Position numbers and translations under genes: made by a program. Positions 21,061-29,431 of a stretch of DNA of 64,000 nt are shown one piece after another. The stretch's first letter is position 1. Each line of letters begins with the position of its first letter. Origin of the DNA: Bradyrhizobium icense (lineage in GTDB: Bacteria > Pseudomonadota > Alphaproteobacteria > Rhizobiales > Xanthobacteraceae); the NCBI RefSeq assembly GCF_001693385.1, contig NZ_CP016428.1, forward strand, positions 6,634,001 through 6,698,000. The letters are read 5' to 3'. Under the pieces are notes generated by a model. The model was not told the origin of the DNA. It saw only the letters and a program-made list of their open reading frames with translations, and made no database searches.

Positions 21061-21094
21061 AAAGAAAAACCGCCGCGGACGAAATCCGCGGCGG
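21061..21094 (-). terminator. Rho-independent terminator of the TonB receptor gene
   Basis: A perfect 10-bp stem (CCGCCGCGGA at 21070-21079 pairing with 21085-21094) with a 5-base loop is followed on the minus strand by TTTTTCTTT. It lies about 30 bases past the receptor stop and separates that gene from the NRPS operon. Confidence 0.9.
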
Positions 21095-21125
21095 CAAGTA
21101 CTGCAGGCATGAGATCGGCGAGCGG

Positions 21126-23477
21126 TCAGAAGTTGAACGTCGTCGACAAGAGATAGGTGCGCGGGGCGCCGAGCGATACGGCACTGCTGACCGTGCGATA
21201 GGAGTTCCAGTACGCCTCGTTGAAAACGTTCTCGACAGCGGCACGAATGACGATCGGCTTACCGTTCCAGGGGGACAGGAAGGTATAGCGCGCGCCGAGG
21301 TCGACCCGCGTCCACGCCGGAAGCACCAGCAAGTTCGCATCGTCAGCGTAACTCTCGCTGGTGTAGATGACCCTGCCCGTCAGAGTGAGACCGTTCACAT
21401 AGGGAGTATCCCATTCGGCGCCGATATTGACATTGACCGTCGATACGCCCACCGGCGTTTTGCCATTGTAGTTGAAAGTAAATCCTCCTGGATAAGCGTA
21501 GGTTTGCGATACCACTTCGCCGTCGATGAGCGTTACGCCACCGAGGACCCGGAACCAGGGCGCCACCTCACCGAAGGCATACAGTTCGACGCCGCGATTG
21601 CGCTGCTCGCCGACAAGCCTCCTTGCGGGCAGCGGCCGTCCGGGCACGGGAACTGCCGTCGCGTTCGGGGCGGTGATATCGAAATAGCTGCCCGTAACGG
21701 TGATGCGGCCCATATCGACCTTGACGCCGGCCTCCATTTGCTTGGTCTGGCCAGGCGGAAGGATCTCTCCGACGTTCGAATACGTCGTACCACCGGCGAC
21801 GACTTCCGGCAGTTTGAGACCCTCGATGTAGTTCGCATAAAGCGAAATATTCTCGATGGGCTTCACAATGACCGCGTAGCCCGGGCTCCAGACTGGAAGG
21901 TCCATATGCGAAGTGGTAGGCGGAGTGGTCAGCAAGTTCTGGCTATCGGCACCTACCGCCTGCCGCCGGGCTCCGACGACGATCTGCAGCCTGTCGCCGA
22001 ATATCGACATCGTATCGGCGATGCCGACGCTGCTCATATTCGTCTGGGTTTTCAGATTCTGGACGACGGTAGTGAAGTTCGGCAAAGGAACCGGGAGCGG
22101 ATTGTATAGGTTCGAATTGACGGTCCCGCCGGACCGACCGAACGAATGGTAGTCGCGATCGAAGGTCGAGTAGTTGACGGTAAAGAGGTGGTGGACGGGT
22201 CCGGTGTGACCAGAAGCGCGAAAGCCGATCTCGCTCGCATAATTGTCAAAGATGTCGAACCCCTTCAGAGCAGGATTTGACCAGTTTCCCACCACCCCGC
22301 CGGCGTTCGTGATACGCGGCGATACATACTGGTAGTTGTTCTCGCTCCTGTGATAGCCACCCGCGGCATACATGGTGAGCCAGTCAGTCATATCGACTTC
22401 AGCGCGCGCCATCGCGAAAGAATCTCTCGGCTTCCAGGTCGCCCAGTCCGGCATATAATTGGTGCCGGGCCTCGGTACGGGCGGTACCGGAATTGTGGAT
22501 GCAAACGGCGGACTGGTCGTGAACGTCAAGAACCGCAGCGGCGGGCTGAGATTTTCGGTCTGATAACCGACGTCGACGGAGACGCGTGCACGCTCGCCGC
22601 GATAGTCCATGTTCAACACGGCGTTGGCGAGCTCATCGGTCTGCCGGTCAATCGCAGTCTGTCCGCCCCGCCCGCCACCGTTGAAACGGATTCCGAATTC
22701 CTTGTGCTCGCCGTAGCGGCGCGCCACGTCGATAAATGCCCCGAACTGGGACTTGGAAATGTACACGCCAGTGAGCTGCGTGATGTCGTAGTCAGGAGCC
22801 CGCTTCGTCACGAGGTTAATGCTGCCTCCGATCGCGCCGGCAGGCGGCATACCACCGAGCATGACACCCGGCCCCTTCAGAACCTCGACTCGATCCAGAT
22901 AGTTGGCCGAAGTCGAATAGGCCGGCGCCATGCCGTAGAGGCCGTTCATGGCGTAGTCGCCGCTGTCGTAATAGAAGCCTCTGATATAGAGGCCGTCGAC
23001 GCCGTTGCCGGCGGGGGTCTTGGACCGGACCGAGGGATCGTTGAACAGGACGTCGGCTACGGTGCGCGCCTGCTGGTTCTGCATGAGCTGCGCGGTGTAG
23101 CTGACCTGATTGAACGGCGTGTTCATGACGCCGCGATTGCCGAGGAATCCGAGCTGGGATCCGGTGGCAACCTGTCCTCCCGCATAGGGTGGCGGCGGAG
23201 CACCGAGCGCGCCAGTTGAAGGCGTCACATACGGCACCGGCTCCGCCCGACGCGGCGCCGGCGCGGCGACGCGCCGTTGCACGCGCGATGTCGAGGTTTG
23301 CGACCGCCGTGGGGCGGGCCGCGCGCGTTGCTGGCTTGGAGCATCGACTGTGACGGGTGGCAAATTCTGCGCGAATGCGTTCGGGCCGCCGGCAAAATCC
23401 AGAGAGAGCGCAAGATAGCTCACCGCTCCCAGCGAAACAGCGCGCACAACATTTCTGGCAGCGACTTGATACGTCAT
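21126..23477 (-). CDS. TonB-dependent siderophore receptor
   Basis: Outer-membrane ferric-siderophore receptor of about 783 residues, in the FhuE/FpvA size range. An N-terminal signal peptide ends near AFAQ; a proline/arginine-rich stretch follows. The plug domain shows LYIRGFYYDSGDYAMNGLYG, DRVEVLKGPGVMLGG and GGSINLVTKRAP. The C-terminal barrel includes NVFNEAYW and ends in Phe, the usual last residue of barrel proteins. I start at the ATG at 23477, which precedes the signal peptide and follows GGGGTGG; the open frame continues 33 codons upstream without homology. It is transcribed in the same direction as the NRPS operon but has its own terminator and candidate Irr operators. It is probably the uptake receptor for the cluster's product. 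Confidence 0.94.
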   Translation of the reverse strand: MTYQVAARNVVRAVSLGAVSYLALSLDFAGGPNAFAQNLPPVTVDAPSQQRARPAPRRSQTSTSRVQRRVAAPAPRRAEPVPYVTPSTGALGAPPPPYAGGQVATGSQLGFLGNRGVMNTPFNQVSYTAQLMQNQQARTVADVLFNDPSVRSKTPAGNGVDGLYIRGFYYDSGDYAMNGLYGMAPAYSTSANYLDRVEVLKGPGVMLGGMPPAGAIGGSINLVTKRAPDYDITQLTGVYISKSQFGAFIDVARRYGEHKEFGIRFNGGGRGGQTAIDRQTDELANAVLNMDYRGERARVSVDVGYQTENLSPPLRFLTFTTSPPFASTIPVPPVPRPGTNYMPDWATWKPRDSFAMARAEVDMTDWLTMYAAGGYHRSENNYQYVSPRITNAGGVVGNWSNPALKGFDIFDNYASEIGFRASGHTGPVHHLFTVNYSTFDRDYHSFGRSGGTVNSNLYNPLPVPLPNFTTVVQNLKTQTNMSSVGIADTMSIFGDRLQIVVGARRQAVGADSQNLLTTPPTTSHMDLPVWSPGYAVIVKPIENISLYANYIEGLKLPEVVAGGTTYSNVGEILPPGQTKQMEAGVKVDMGRITVTGSYFDITAPNATAVPVPGRPLPARRLVGEQRNRGVELYAFGEVAPWFRVLGGVTLIDGEVVSQTYAYPGGFTFNYNGKTPVGVSTVNVNIGAEWDTPYVNGLTLTGRVIYTSESYADDANLLVLPAWTRVDLGARYTFLSPWNGKPIVIRAAVENVFNEAYWNSYRTVSSAVSLGAPRTYLLSTTFNF

Positions 23478-23617
23478 ACTTCCACCCCAAAAGCCCACAA
23501 GCAGGTCCCGGCTCGTTCTAACTTCTGAGGTGGAAACGGCGAGTAGAAGCCATCTAAGGTAACGAAGCGTGCACATAACGGATTGCGTTAGTGGCGATGA
23601 GGCAACACTCCGTAGTT

Positions 23618-23634
23618 TTTCAAATCGTTCTAAA
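23618..23634. promoter_or_regulatory. Candidate Irr-binding site (ICE-like), proximal
   Basis: TTTCAAA-TCG-TTCTAAA. Against the ICE consensus as I recall it (TTTAGAA-N3-TTCTAAA) the right half matches 7/7 and the left half 5/7. It lies about 140 bases upstream of the receptor start. In rhizobia the haem-linked regulator Irr controls iron genes through such sites. Confidence 0.5.
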
Positions 23635-23648
23635 CAACCTCACTAAAG

Positions 23649-23665
23649 TTTTTAAGCGTTCTAAG
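23649..23665. promoter_or_regulatory. Candidate Irr-binding site (ICE-like), distal
   Basis: TTTTTAA-GCG-TTCTAAG, with 5/7 and 6/7 matches to the recalled ICE half-sites. Its centre is 31 bases (about three helical turns) from the proximal site. GTTCTAA occurs a third time at 23516-23522 without a matching partner half. Confidence 0.45.
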
Positions 23666-23838
23666 TTTGCAAGCTACACGCGAAGTGGAATGTAGCGATC
23701 GGCCAGAGTCGTGATGCATTGTTGTGCAGCGATATCAGGAAACGATTCACGGAACCGACCGATCGCCTTTCAAGCATCTTTCAAAGGCAGGACGTTTGCT
23801 GTCGAACGGCCAGCATCGTTCGCTGCCTGCACGCCGTC

Positions 23839-24984
23839 TCAACTCAACAGATTGCGCAGCACGCGGATGAAGACACGCGAGCCGACATCGATCAACTCGT
23901 CCGGAAAATCATAGTCCGGCGCATGCAGGCCGGCATGATCCACACCCGCGCCCAGGAAAAACATCGCAGACTTCGCATCACGGTTGAACAGACCGAAATC
24001 CTCAGAGCCGCGCAGCGGCAGCCCGCACGCGGAGTGCGCGATGCCTTCGTCAAGCGCGTTCTTCAGATGAATGACGGCCTCCGGCGCGTTCATGCAGTGA
24101 GCGAATACGTCGCGATAGGCGATCTCCGCTTTCAGCCGCTCGTCTTCTGCAACGCGCCGGGCCAAATTCTCAACCTGCAAGCGGACGCTTTCCATCTTGG
24201 CATCCGTCAGCGTTCTCAGCGTCAACCACAGCTCGGCATGCCCCGGCGAGATTCCAAACGCCGGCTCGCCCAGCCGCGCGTGGGTCACCGTGACCATCGA
24301 GAATTCGCTAGCGAGCTCGCCGCCCTGTCCCAGCGCAGGGATTTCGCTCAGCAGCCGGACCATGGCTCCTTGCGGCGAAACGCCGAGTTCCGGATTCGAC
24401 GCGTGCGCCGTTCGGCCGATCAATGCGATCTGCATGCCGCGCGAGGCGCAATTGACCAGGCCCTCTGCGATGGCAACTTCGCCCAGCGCAAGGCCCGGCA
24501 GATTGTGCAAGGAGAATACAAAATCGGGCTGGACCTGCTGAAATTTCTTGTCGGCAAGCACAGCGGCCGCGCCCGATCCATCCTCTTCAGCGGGTTGGAA
24601 CAGCAACACGGCCCGCCCGCAGCGCGGACGCGCTCGGCAGAGATCGCGCGCCACGGCCGCCAGGATCGTCATATGACCGTCATGGCCACAGAGATGCGCT
24701 TTTCCCGGCACCTCGGAGCGATGCGGAATCGCGGACGTCTCTTGAATCGGCAGTCCGTCCAGTTCGGCCCGAAGCATGATCGTCGGGCCGGGCGCACTCC
24801 CGTCATAGATCCCGGCCACGCCATGCCCGCCTAATCCCGTAATGATCTTGTCAGCCCCGGCGGCCCTGAGAAACGCCTGTACGGTTTGCGCGGTCTCCTT
24901 CTCCTGCCCCGACAATTCCGGCTTGCGGTGCAGCTCACGACGCCAGGCAACCAATTCGGCCAGGTCCTGTTCGAGCAATGACAT
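23839..24984 (-). CDS. M20D-family amidohydrolase (N-acyl amino acid / hippurate hydrolase type)
   Basis: A 381-residue metallopeptidase-fold amidohydrolase. The N-terminus WRRELHRKPELSGQEKET and the metal motif HLCGHDGHM near residue 96 are typical of the HipO/AmhX/IAA-amino-acid hydrolase group. The cofactor is usually two Zn or Mn ions. The enzyme is expected to be cytoplasmic and to cleave an amide bond between an acyl group and an amino acid; the substrate is unknown. It sits alone between the siderophore receptor gene and the NodD-like regulator, on the same strand as both. A role in processing the acylated siderophore is possible but unsupported. Confidence 0.88.
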   Translation of the reverse strand: MSLLEQDLAELVAWRRELHRKPELSGQEKETAQTVQAFLRAAGADKIITGLGGHGVAGIYDGSAPGPTIMLRAELDGLPIQETSAIPHRSEVPGKAHLCGHDGHMTILAAVARDLCRARPRCGRAVLLFQPAEEDGSGAAAVLADKKFQQVQPDFVFSLHNLPGLALGEVAIAEGLVNCASRGMQIALIGRTAHASNPELGVSPQGAMVRLLSEIPALGQGGELASEFSMVTVTHARLGEPAFGISPGHAELWLTLRTLTDAKMESVRLQVENLARRVAEDERLKAEIAYRDVFAHCMNAPEAVIHLKNALDEGIAHSACGLPLRGSEDFGLFNRDAKSAMFFLGAGVDHAGLHAPDYDFPDELIDVGSRVFIRVLRNLLS

Positions 24985-25094
24985 GAGCTACCCCGGGGTT
25001 CATCGAAAGTCGAAACGTAACAGGTGACTGCTGGATTCCCAGCCACATCCTTGACGATCACTTTATAACAACTCTCTCGATCTTGAGCGCTGCC

Positions 25095-26033
25095 CTATCC
25101 AACCTTCATCTGCGCGGCCGGCGTCCGGTCAACTTCGGACGCAACGTCGGTGATTATCTCGCGCAACCACACAAGTGCGGGATCCAGGTGAAAGGACGCC
25201 GGCCATTGCAGGGCTTCTCGAAAGGCGGGAATGCGGACCGGAGCACGCAACAGCTTCAGGGGAAAGTTTCGCGCAAAGATCACTGCGAGGCGGCGATGCA
25301 TTGTCGCAATGCGGTCTGTGCCGATCACCATGGCTGCCATCGCGGTGAAGTTCGGGGCAATGACCTCAATGCGGCGTTTGTAACCCAACTGGACGAGCGC
25401 TCGTTCATCGAAGGATAGCCCGTGAATGGGCCCGAGCTGAGCCGTTATATGTCCGAGCTGAAGATAGCGGCCGAGCGAGATCGAGCGCCCGATCTGGCGG
25501 CTTCCGCTCCAGGCGACGCAGCAGAATTCGTCCGCAAACAGATGCTGACTAGGATGACCATCGATGAGATTCGTATCCGGGATCACGACGAAATCGACCT
25601 CCCCGCGCTGAAGCTGGTCGTCGACGCGATCACCGAAGGGAAGAATTTCAAGGCAGACCCGCGGTGCCGCGCGATAAACACGCTTCATCACGGCGTGCAT
25701 CAATACGATGCTCGCATAATCGGAAACGACCAGCCGGAAGCGCCTCTCGGAACTCGCCGGATCGAATTTCGGCGGCGAGATCAGATTTGCCCGGATGCGC
25801 AGCAGGATGTCCCGCGTCGGTCTTTCCAGCGACTGCGCCAGCGGCGTCGGCACCAACTTCCGCTGTGAAATCGTGAAGATCTCGTCGTTGAAATATCGGC
25901 GCAACCTGCCAACGGCGGCGCTCATCGCCGGCTGGCTGAGATGAAGGCGCCGGCTGGCTGCCATAACGCTGCGTTCTTCGAGGATCGCATCCAGCGCGAT
26001 CAGGAGATTGAGGTCCAGGCCTTCGAAGCGCAT
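25095..26033 (-). CDS. LysR-family transcriptional regulator of the NodD type
   Basis: About 312 residues, the usual NodD length. The N-terminus MRFEGLDLNLLIALDAILEE and the helix-turn-helix SRRLHLSQPAMSAAVGRLR with FNDEIF closely follow NodD proteins. The sensor domain also begins in NodD style (SSERRFRLVVSDY). I start at the ATG at 26033, which gives this conserved N-terminus; seven extra codons upstream are open but run into the operator. It is divergent from a flavin monooxygenase operon, and the spacer contains a 47-bp nod-box-like sequence. It therefore probably controls that operon in response to a small molecule, perhaps aromatic. No nod genes are present in the window, so it may be a NodD-like paralogue not involved in nodulation. 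Confidence 0.88.
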   Translation of the reverse strand: MRFEGLDLNLLIALDAILEERSVMAASRRLHLSQPAMSAAVGRLRRYFNDEIFTISQRKLVPTPLAQSLERPTRDILLRIRANLISPPKFDPASSERRFRLVVSDYASIVLMHAVMKRVYRAAPRVCLEILPFGDRVDDQLQRGEVDFVVIPDTNLIDGHPSQHLFADEFCCVAWSGSRQIGRSISLGRYLQLGHITAQLGPIHGLSFDERALVQLGYKRRIEVIAPNFTAMAAMVIGTDRIATMHRRLAVIFARNFPLKLLRAPVRIPAFREALQWPASFHLDPALVWLREIITDVASEVDRTPAAQMKVG

Positions 26034-26041
26034 CGGCTGAT

Positions 26042-26088
26042 ATCCATACTTCAAATATTACAGATCAATATAATCGATTTTTCAAATC
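26042..26088 (+). promoter_or_regulatory. nod-box-like operator
   Basis: A 47-bp block with the layout of the rhizobial nod box. It begins ATCCAT (26042-26047), has ATC-N9-AAT (26042-26056), a perfect NodD half-site ATC-N9-GAT (26064-26078), and ends ATCGATTTTTCAAATC (26073-26088), differing from the consensus end ATCRATTTTACCAATC at two positions. It lies 8 bases from the start of the NodD-like gene and 61 bases before the monooxygenase start, and points toward the latter, the normal nodD/nodA geometry. Confidence 0.75.
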
Positions 26089-26149
26089 TAAAAACCCCGT
26101 GTAATCAAGAAGGCAATCAAGAAACAAGTCGTGCATTGGGAGAGGCGCT

Positions 26150-27190
26150 TTGATCAAGCCATGGATCTTTGAATTCATGCAGGCCCCGAATCTGGGCGAT
26201 GGGGAGGCCCTGCCCAGCACGGTGGCTGCCGTGTTCGACGAAGGTCACGCGTTTTGGCTCGAAGCCGAAAAGCTTGGGTTCGAAGGAATATTCTTCAGCG
26301 AACATCACTTCGGTCTCTCCTATAGTCCCTCTCCCAACCTCCTGATCGCAGCTATTTCCCGTCACACCACCCGGCTGCGCCTGGGGACGATGGGAATGGT
26401 CGTGCCGTTTTACGAGCCGTGGCGCATCGTCGAAGAACTGACGATGCTCGACCACCTGACGAACGGGCGCCTCGAGATCGGCTTTGCAGCCGGCGTGCCG
26501 CAGGAACTCGCACGGATCGGCCTGGGGATGGAGGAGGCGCGCGAGCGCTTCAACGAGGCGCTGGAAATACTCGATGCCGCCCTCGCGAGGCCGGTCATCA
26601 GCCACAGCGGCAAGTACTGGAAGCTGGAAAACCTGAGCCTGATGCCGAACGCCTTCCTGCAGCCTTCTCCGCCGAAATGGACAACTGTTGTAAGCACCGG
26701 ATCCGCGGAGAAATCCGCCCAACGGCGGTCCAAGATCTGCACCGGCTTCGAATCCGTCTCCCGCATATCGGAAATCTTTGACGTGTATCGCGCGGAGGCT
26801 ACCCGATTGGGAATTCCGGCAGGGCCCGATCAGCTCGCAATCCGGCGCAATATCTCGATTTCACGCGATGCGGCTCAGGCGCGCGAAGAATCCCAGGCCG
26901 CGAAGGCGGCGACGCTGAAGGTTGTGGCTGGCGATCCGCGCGTTGCCGCGCGCTCATCCTCGTTGCTCGATGCACCGAGGGCTGGGGCCGGATTTTCGTT
27001 GCATGACGACGACTACATCGCCGGCACGCCGGCGCAGGTCGCCGAACAAGTCATCGATCAATGCCGCAAGTGCGGCGCGGGCCATTTTCTCGCGATGCTG
27101 GGGCGGAGCATTACGGCGCGTCGCCGCGAGACGCTCGCGCTCTTTGGCGAGGAGGTAATCCCGCAACTGCGGCGCGCCGAGATCGGCTGA
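26150..27190 (+). CDS. Luciferase-like flavin-dependent monooxygenase (LLM class)
   Basis: A 346-residue monooxygenase of the bacterial-luciferase-like fold. Family features are EHHFGLSYSPSPNLLIAA near residue 47, RLRLGTMGMVVPFYEPWRI, and EELTMLDHLTNGRLEIGFAAG. Such enzymes use reduced FMN and O2 to oxygenate or cleave an organic substrate. An FMN reductase gene follows directly, completing a two-component system. The start is TTG at 26150 with AGAGG five bases upstream; no nearby ATG keeps the conserved N-terminus. Expression is probably governed by the nod-box-like operator and the divergent NodD-like regulator. The substrate cannot be read from the sequence. Confidence 0.88.
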   Translation: MIKPWIFEFMQAPNLGDGEALPSTVAAVFDEGHAFWLEAEKLGFEGIFFSEHHFGLSYSPSPNLLIAAISRHTTRLRLGTMGMVVPFYEPWRIVEELTMLDHLTNGRLEIGFAAGVPQELARIGLGMEEARERFNEALEILDAALARPVISHSGKYWKLENLSLMPNAFLQPSPPKWTTVVSTGSAEKSAQRRSKICTGFESVSRISEIFDVYRAEATRLGIPAGPDQLAIRRNISISRDAAQAREESQAAKAATLKVVAGDPRVAARSSSLLDAPRAGAGFSLHDDDYIAGTPAQVAEQVIDQCRKCGAGHFLAMLGRSITARRRETLALFGEEVIPQLRRAEIG

Positions 27191-27244
27191 TGCGCCCGAT
27201 TGGATCGGGCGAGTGTCGTAGTGTCGTAACAACTGGAGCTTGGT

Positions 27245-27859
27245 ATGATTCAGGAGAAGCCGCTCATTCTCGGGTTAGGAGGAACCCCGCGGCACGGGTC
27301 ATCATCAGAACGCGCGCTCGCGATCAGCCTCAAGGCAGCCGAGAATGAAGGCGCAAGGACACTTCTTCTCTCCGGAGCAGAACTGCTTCTGCCGATGTAT
27401 ATGCCCGGACAGCAGCAGTCAGGTCAGGCTTCGCGTCTCGTCGCCGCGCTTCGTGAATGCCACGGCATTATCATCTCGTCGCCTGCCTATCACGGCTCGA
27501 TATCCGGATTGATCAAGAATGCTCTCGACTACGCCGAAGAGCTGAGAGCGGATGCACGCGCATATCTGGATGGAATTCCCGTCGGCTGCATTGCTTGCGC
27601 TGCCGGGTGGCAGGCAGTCGGGCAAACGTTGGCGGCGCTTCGGACGGTTGCTCATTCGCTCCGAGGTTGGCCTACGCCGCTTGGTGCAGTGCTGAACACA
27701 TCGAGCACGCTGTTCGACGCCGAAGGCAATTGCACCGATGCGGCGATCAAACGCCAGCTTGAGACGGTGGGGCAGCAGGTCGTCGATTTCGTACGCATGC
27801 AATCTCGCGGCAGAGCGATAGCGCACTCCCTTTCGACAGACACGACGGTCCACCCGTAG
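27245..27859 (+). CDS. NAD(P)H-dependent FMN reductase
   Basis: A 204-residue flavodoxin-fold reductase of the SsuE/MsuE type. It has the FMN-phosphate loop GGTPRHGSSSERAL near residue 12 and SSPAYHGSISGLIKNALDY near residue 78. It should supply FMNH2 to the monooxygenase encoded 54 bases upstream. The ATG at 27245 follows GGAG. The last base of its TAG stop is also the first base of an IS1182-type element. Joining the two flanks without the IS recreates the same TAG, so the protein appears intact. Confidence 0.9.
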   Translation: MIQEKPLILGLGGTPRHGSSSERALAISLKAAENEGARTLLLSGAELLLPMYMPGQQQSGQASRLVAALRECHGIIISSPAYHGSISGLIKNALDYAEELRADARAYLDGIPVGCIACAAGWQAVGQTLAALRTVAHSLRGWPTPLGAVLNTSSTLFDAEGNCTDAAIKRQLETVGQQVVDFVRMQSRGRAIAHSLSTDTTVHP

Positions 27860-29376
27860 AGCCTGTGAAGCTTTTGGGTCCGCGGGGATTGGCAAGGCGA
27901 GGTCAGGGTGTGAGTTGATCCGACCGTTGTGAAGAGACGGACGTTGGCGGTGCCACTAGGTTTTGGCGAGACGGTGGCCCTGCAAGATGTTGTTGGTGAG
28001 CGCGAACCAGAGCACGACGGCGCGGACCTTGTCGATGCCGCGGACGGTCAATTGCCGCAGGTCCCAGTTGCGCCAGCGGGCATGGATGCATTCGCAGATC
28101 GTGCGGGCTCGGTACTGCGCCTTGCCATCTTCGCTGGCCATGCGGGCACGCCAGGCCAACACGCCCGGGCTGTCGCCGGGCCGGGGCAAATAAGGATCGA
28201 TGCCACTCCTGGATTGTGTTGGTGGGCAGTAGACGTCAACGCCTTTGCCATGCGCCCACTCGATGTCCTCGGCGCTGCAGAACCCGCCATCGACGAGGTG
28301 GCGGCGGGGAAAGCAGCCCAGCAGTGAGCGCGTTCGTTCCAGCATCGGCCGCATCAGGCCGCGATCCGATCCATTGTTATCGACATCGACCGTGACCACG
28401 ATCAGCTCGCCCGCTGCACTGGCCACCTGCACGTTGTAGGCTGGACGGAAGCCGGCATCCGCCATCTTCATCACCCGTGCCTGCGGGTCTGTGGTAGAGG
28501 CCCGCGGTTCCTTCGGCTTTTTGCCATTGCCGCCCTTCTCGTCGAGTTGCTTTCGCTTGCGCTTGATCTCGGCCAGCGCCGCTTGCGCAGCCTGTACGCG
28601 CTCGCTGCGTTCGCGCGCCGCGCGCTCCCTGGCGGCCCGGATGCGCCGATTGCTGGCTTCCGGATCCGCATCGACCTCGCGCTTCAGCTCCTCCACTATC
28701 GCCTGGGCCTGCGCCATCTGCCGATCCAGCGTCGCCTCGCGCCGGAACGATCCGGTCCCCGCATTGGCCCGTATCCGCACCCCGTCTTGGGTCAACTTCT
28801 CCAGATCGACCAGCCCCGCCTTGCTCAGCGCCGCCAGATGCTCGCTCAGCAACCGGTCGAGCAGGTCGGCACAACCGACCCGGAAGTCCGACAGCGTGTG
28901 ATAGTTCATCGACACCCCGCCACAGAGCCAGCGATAGACGTCATGGTTCTCGCAGAGGCGGGCCAAGGCACGCGCGCTGCCCACGCCATCGCTCGTGGCG
29001 TAAAGCCAAAGAGCCAGCAGCAGTCGTGGCGATGGCGGCGGATGGCCGGGCGTATTCTCCCGCGCCTTGACCCGATCCTCAAGCTCGCTCAGGTCCAGCC
29101 CCTCAACATAGCCCCAGATCACGCGCGCCGGATGCTCTTGCCCGATCAGGCTCTCGATATCCACAGCGCGAAGTTCGATCTGCTCGCGCATTGGCTCGCG
29201 CAGTCGCGGCGCTCCACGCGGCTCCGCACCCGCTCGGGGCTTTACCTGTTCCGGCAATTCTCCAAAGAGCCCTTCGTCAGCCATTATTCTCTCCGGCGAA
29301 TCAACGCACATAGAGAATCACGACCGCCTTGATCTCCGCTACATCCGCCAAGCCGAAATGAAAGATTCACAGCCTC
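27859..29376 (-). mobile_element. IS1182-family insertion sequence, copy 1
   Basis: About 1.52 kb. The terminal inverted repeats are GAGCCTGTGAAGC at the left and, on the opposite strand, GAGGCTGTGAATC at the right (11 of 13 identical). The flanks share GTA/GTAG, consistent with a short target duplication. One transposase gene fills it. It separates the FMN reductase gene from the alpha/beta hydrolase gene. Confidence 0.82.
27956..29284 (-). CDS. IS1182-family transposase
   Basis: About 442 residues, apparently full length. Features are the N-terminal block LIGQEHPARVIWGYVEGLDL, the central YRWLCGGVSMNYHTLSDFRV, a charged coiled-coil insertion (about residues 180-270), the DPQARVMKMADAGFRPAYNVQ block and the C-terminal FALTNNILQGHRL. 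These match IS1182 (IS5-like DDE) transposases. I start at the ATG at 29284, preceded by GGAGAG. The frame appears undamaged, so the element may be active. The copy at 60507-61808 is a clearly divergent relative rather than a recent duplicate. Confidence 0.92.
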   Translation of the reverse strand: MADEGLFGELPEQVKPRAGAEPRGAPRLREPMREQIELRAVDIESLIGQEHPARVIWGYVEGLDLSELEDRVKARENTPGHPPPSPRLLLALWLYATSDGVGSARALARLCENHDVYRWLCGGVSMNYHTLSDFRVGCADLLDRLLSEHLAALSKAGLVDLEKLTQDGVRIRANAGTGSFRREATLDRQMAQAQAIVEELKREVDADPEASNRRIRAARERAARERSERVQAAQAALAEIKRKRKQLDEKGGNGKKPKEPRASTTDPQARVMKMADAGFRPAYNVQVASAAGELIVVTVDVDNNGSDRGLMRPMLERTRSLLGCFPRRHLVDGGFCSAEDIEWAHGKGVDVYCPPTQSRSGIDPYLPRPGDSPGVLAWRARMASEDGKAQYRARTICECIHARWRNWDLRQLTVRGIDKVRAVVLWFALTNNILQGHRLAKT

Positions 29377-29431
29377 GTAGCCCCGATTCGACGATCCTCG
29401 AGACCGGCGCGCGGTCAGGAAGGAGTTTGAC

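Noticed and set aside
21061..21094. Terminator for a plus-strand transcript
   Set aside because: The T-tract lies only on the minus-strand side, downstream of the TonB receptor gene.
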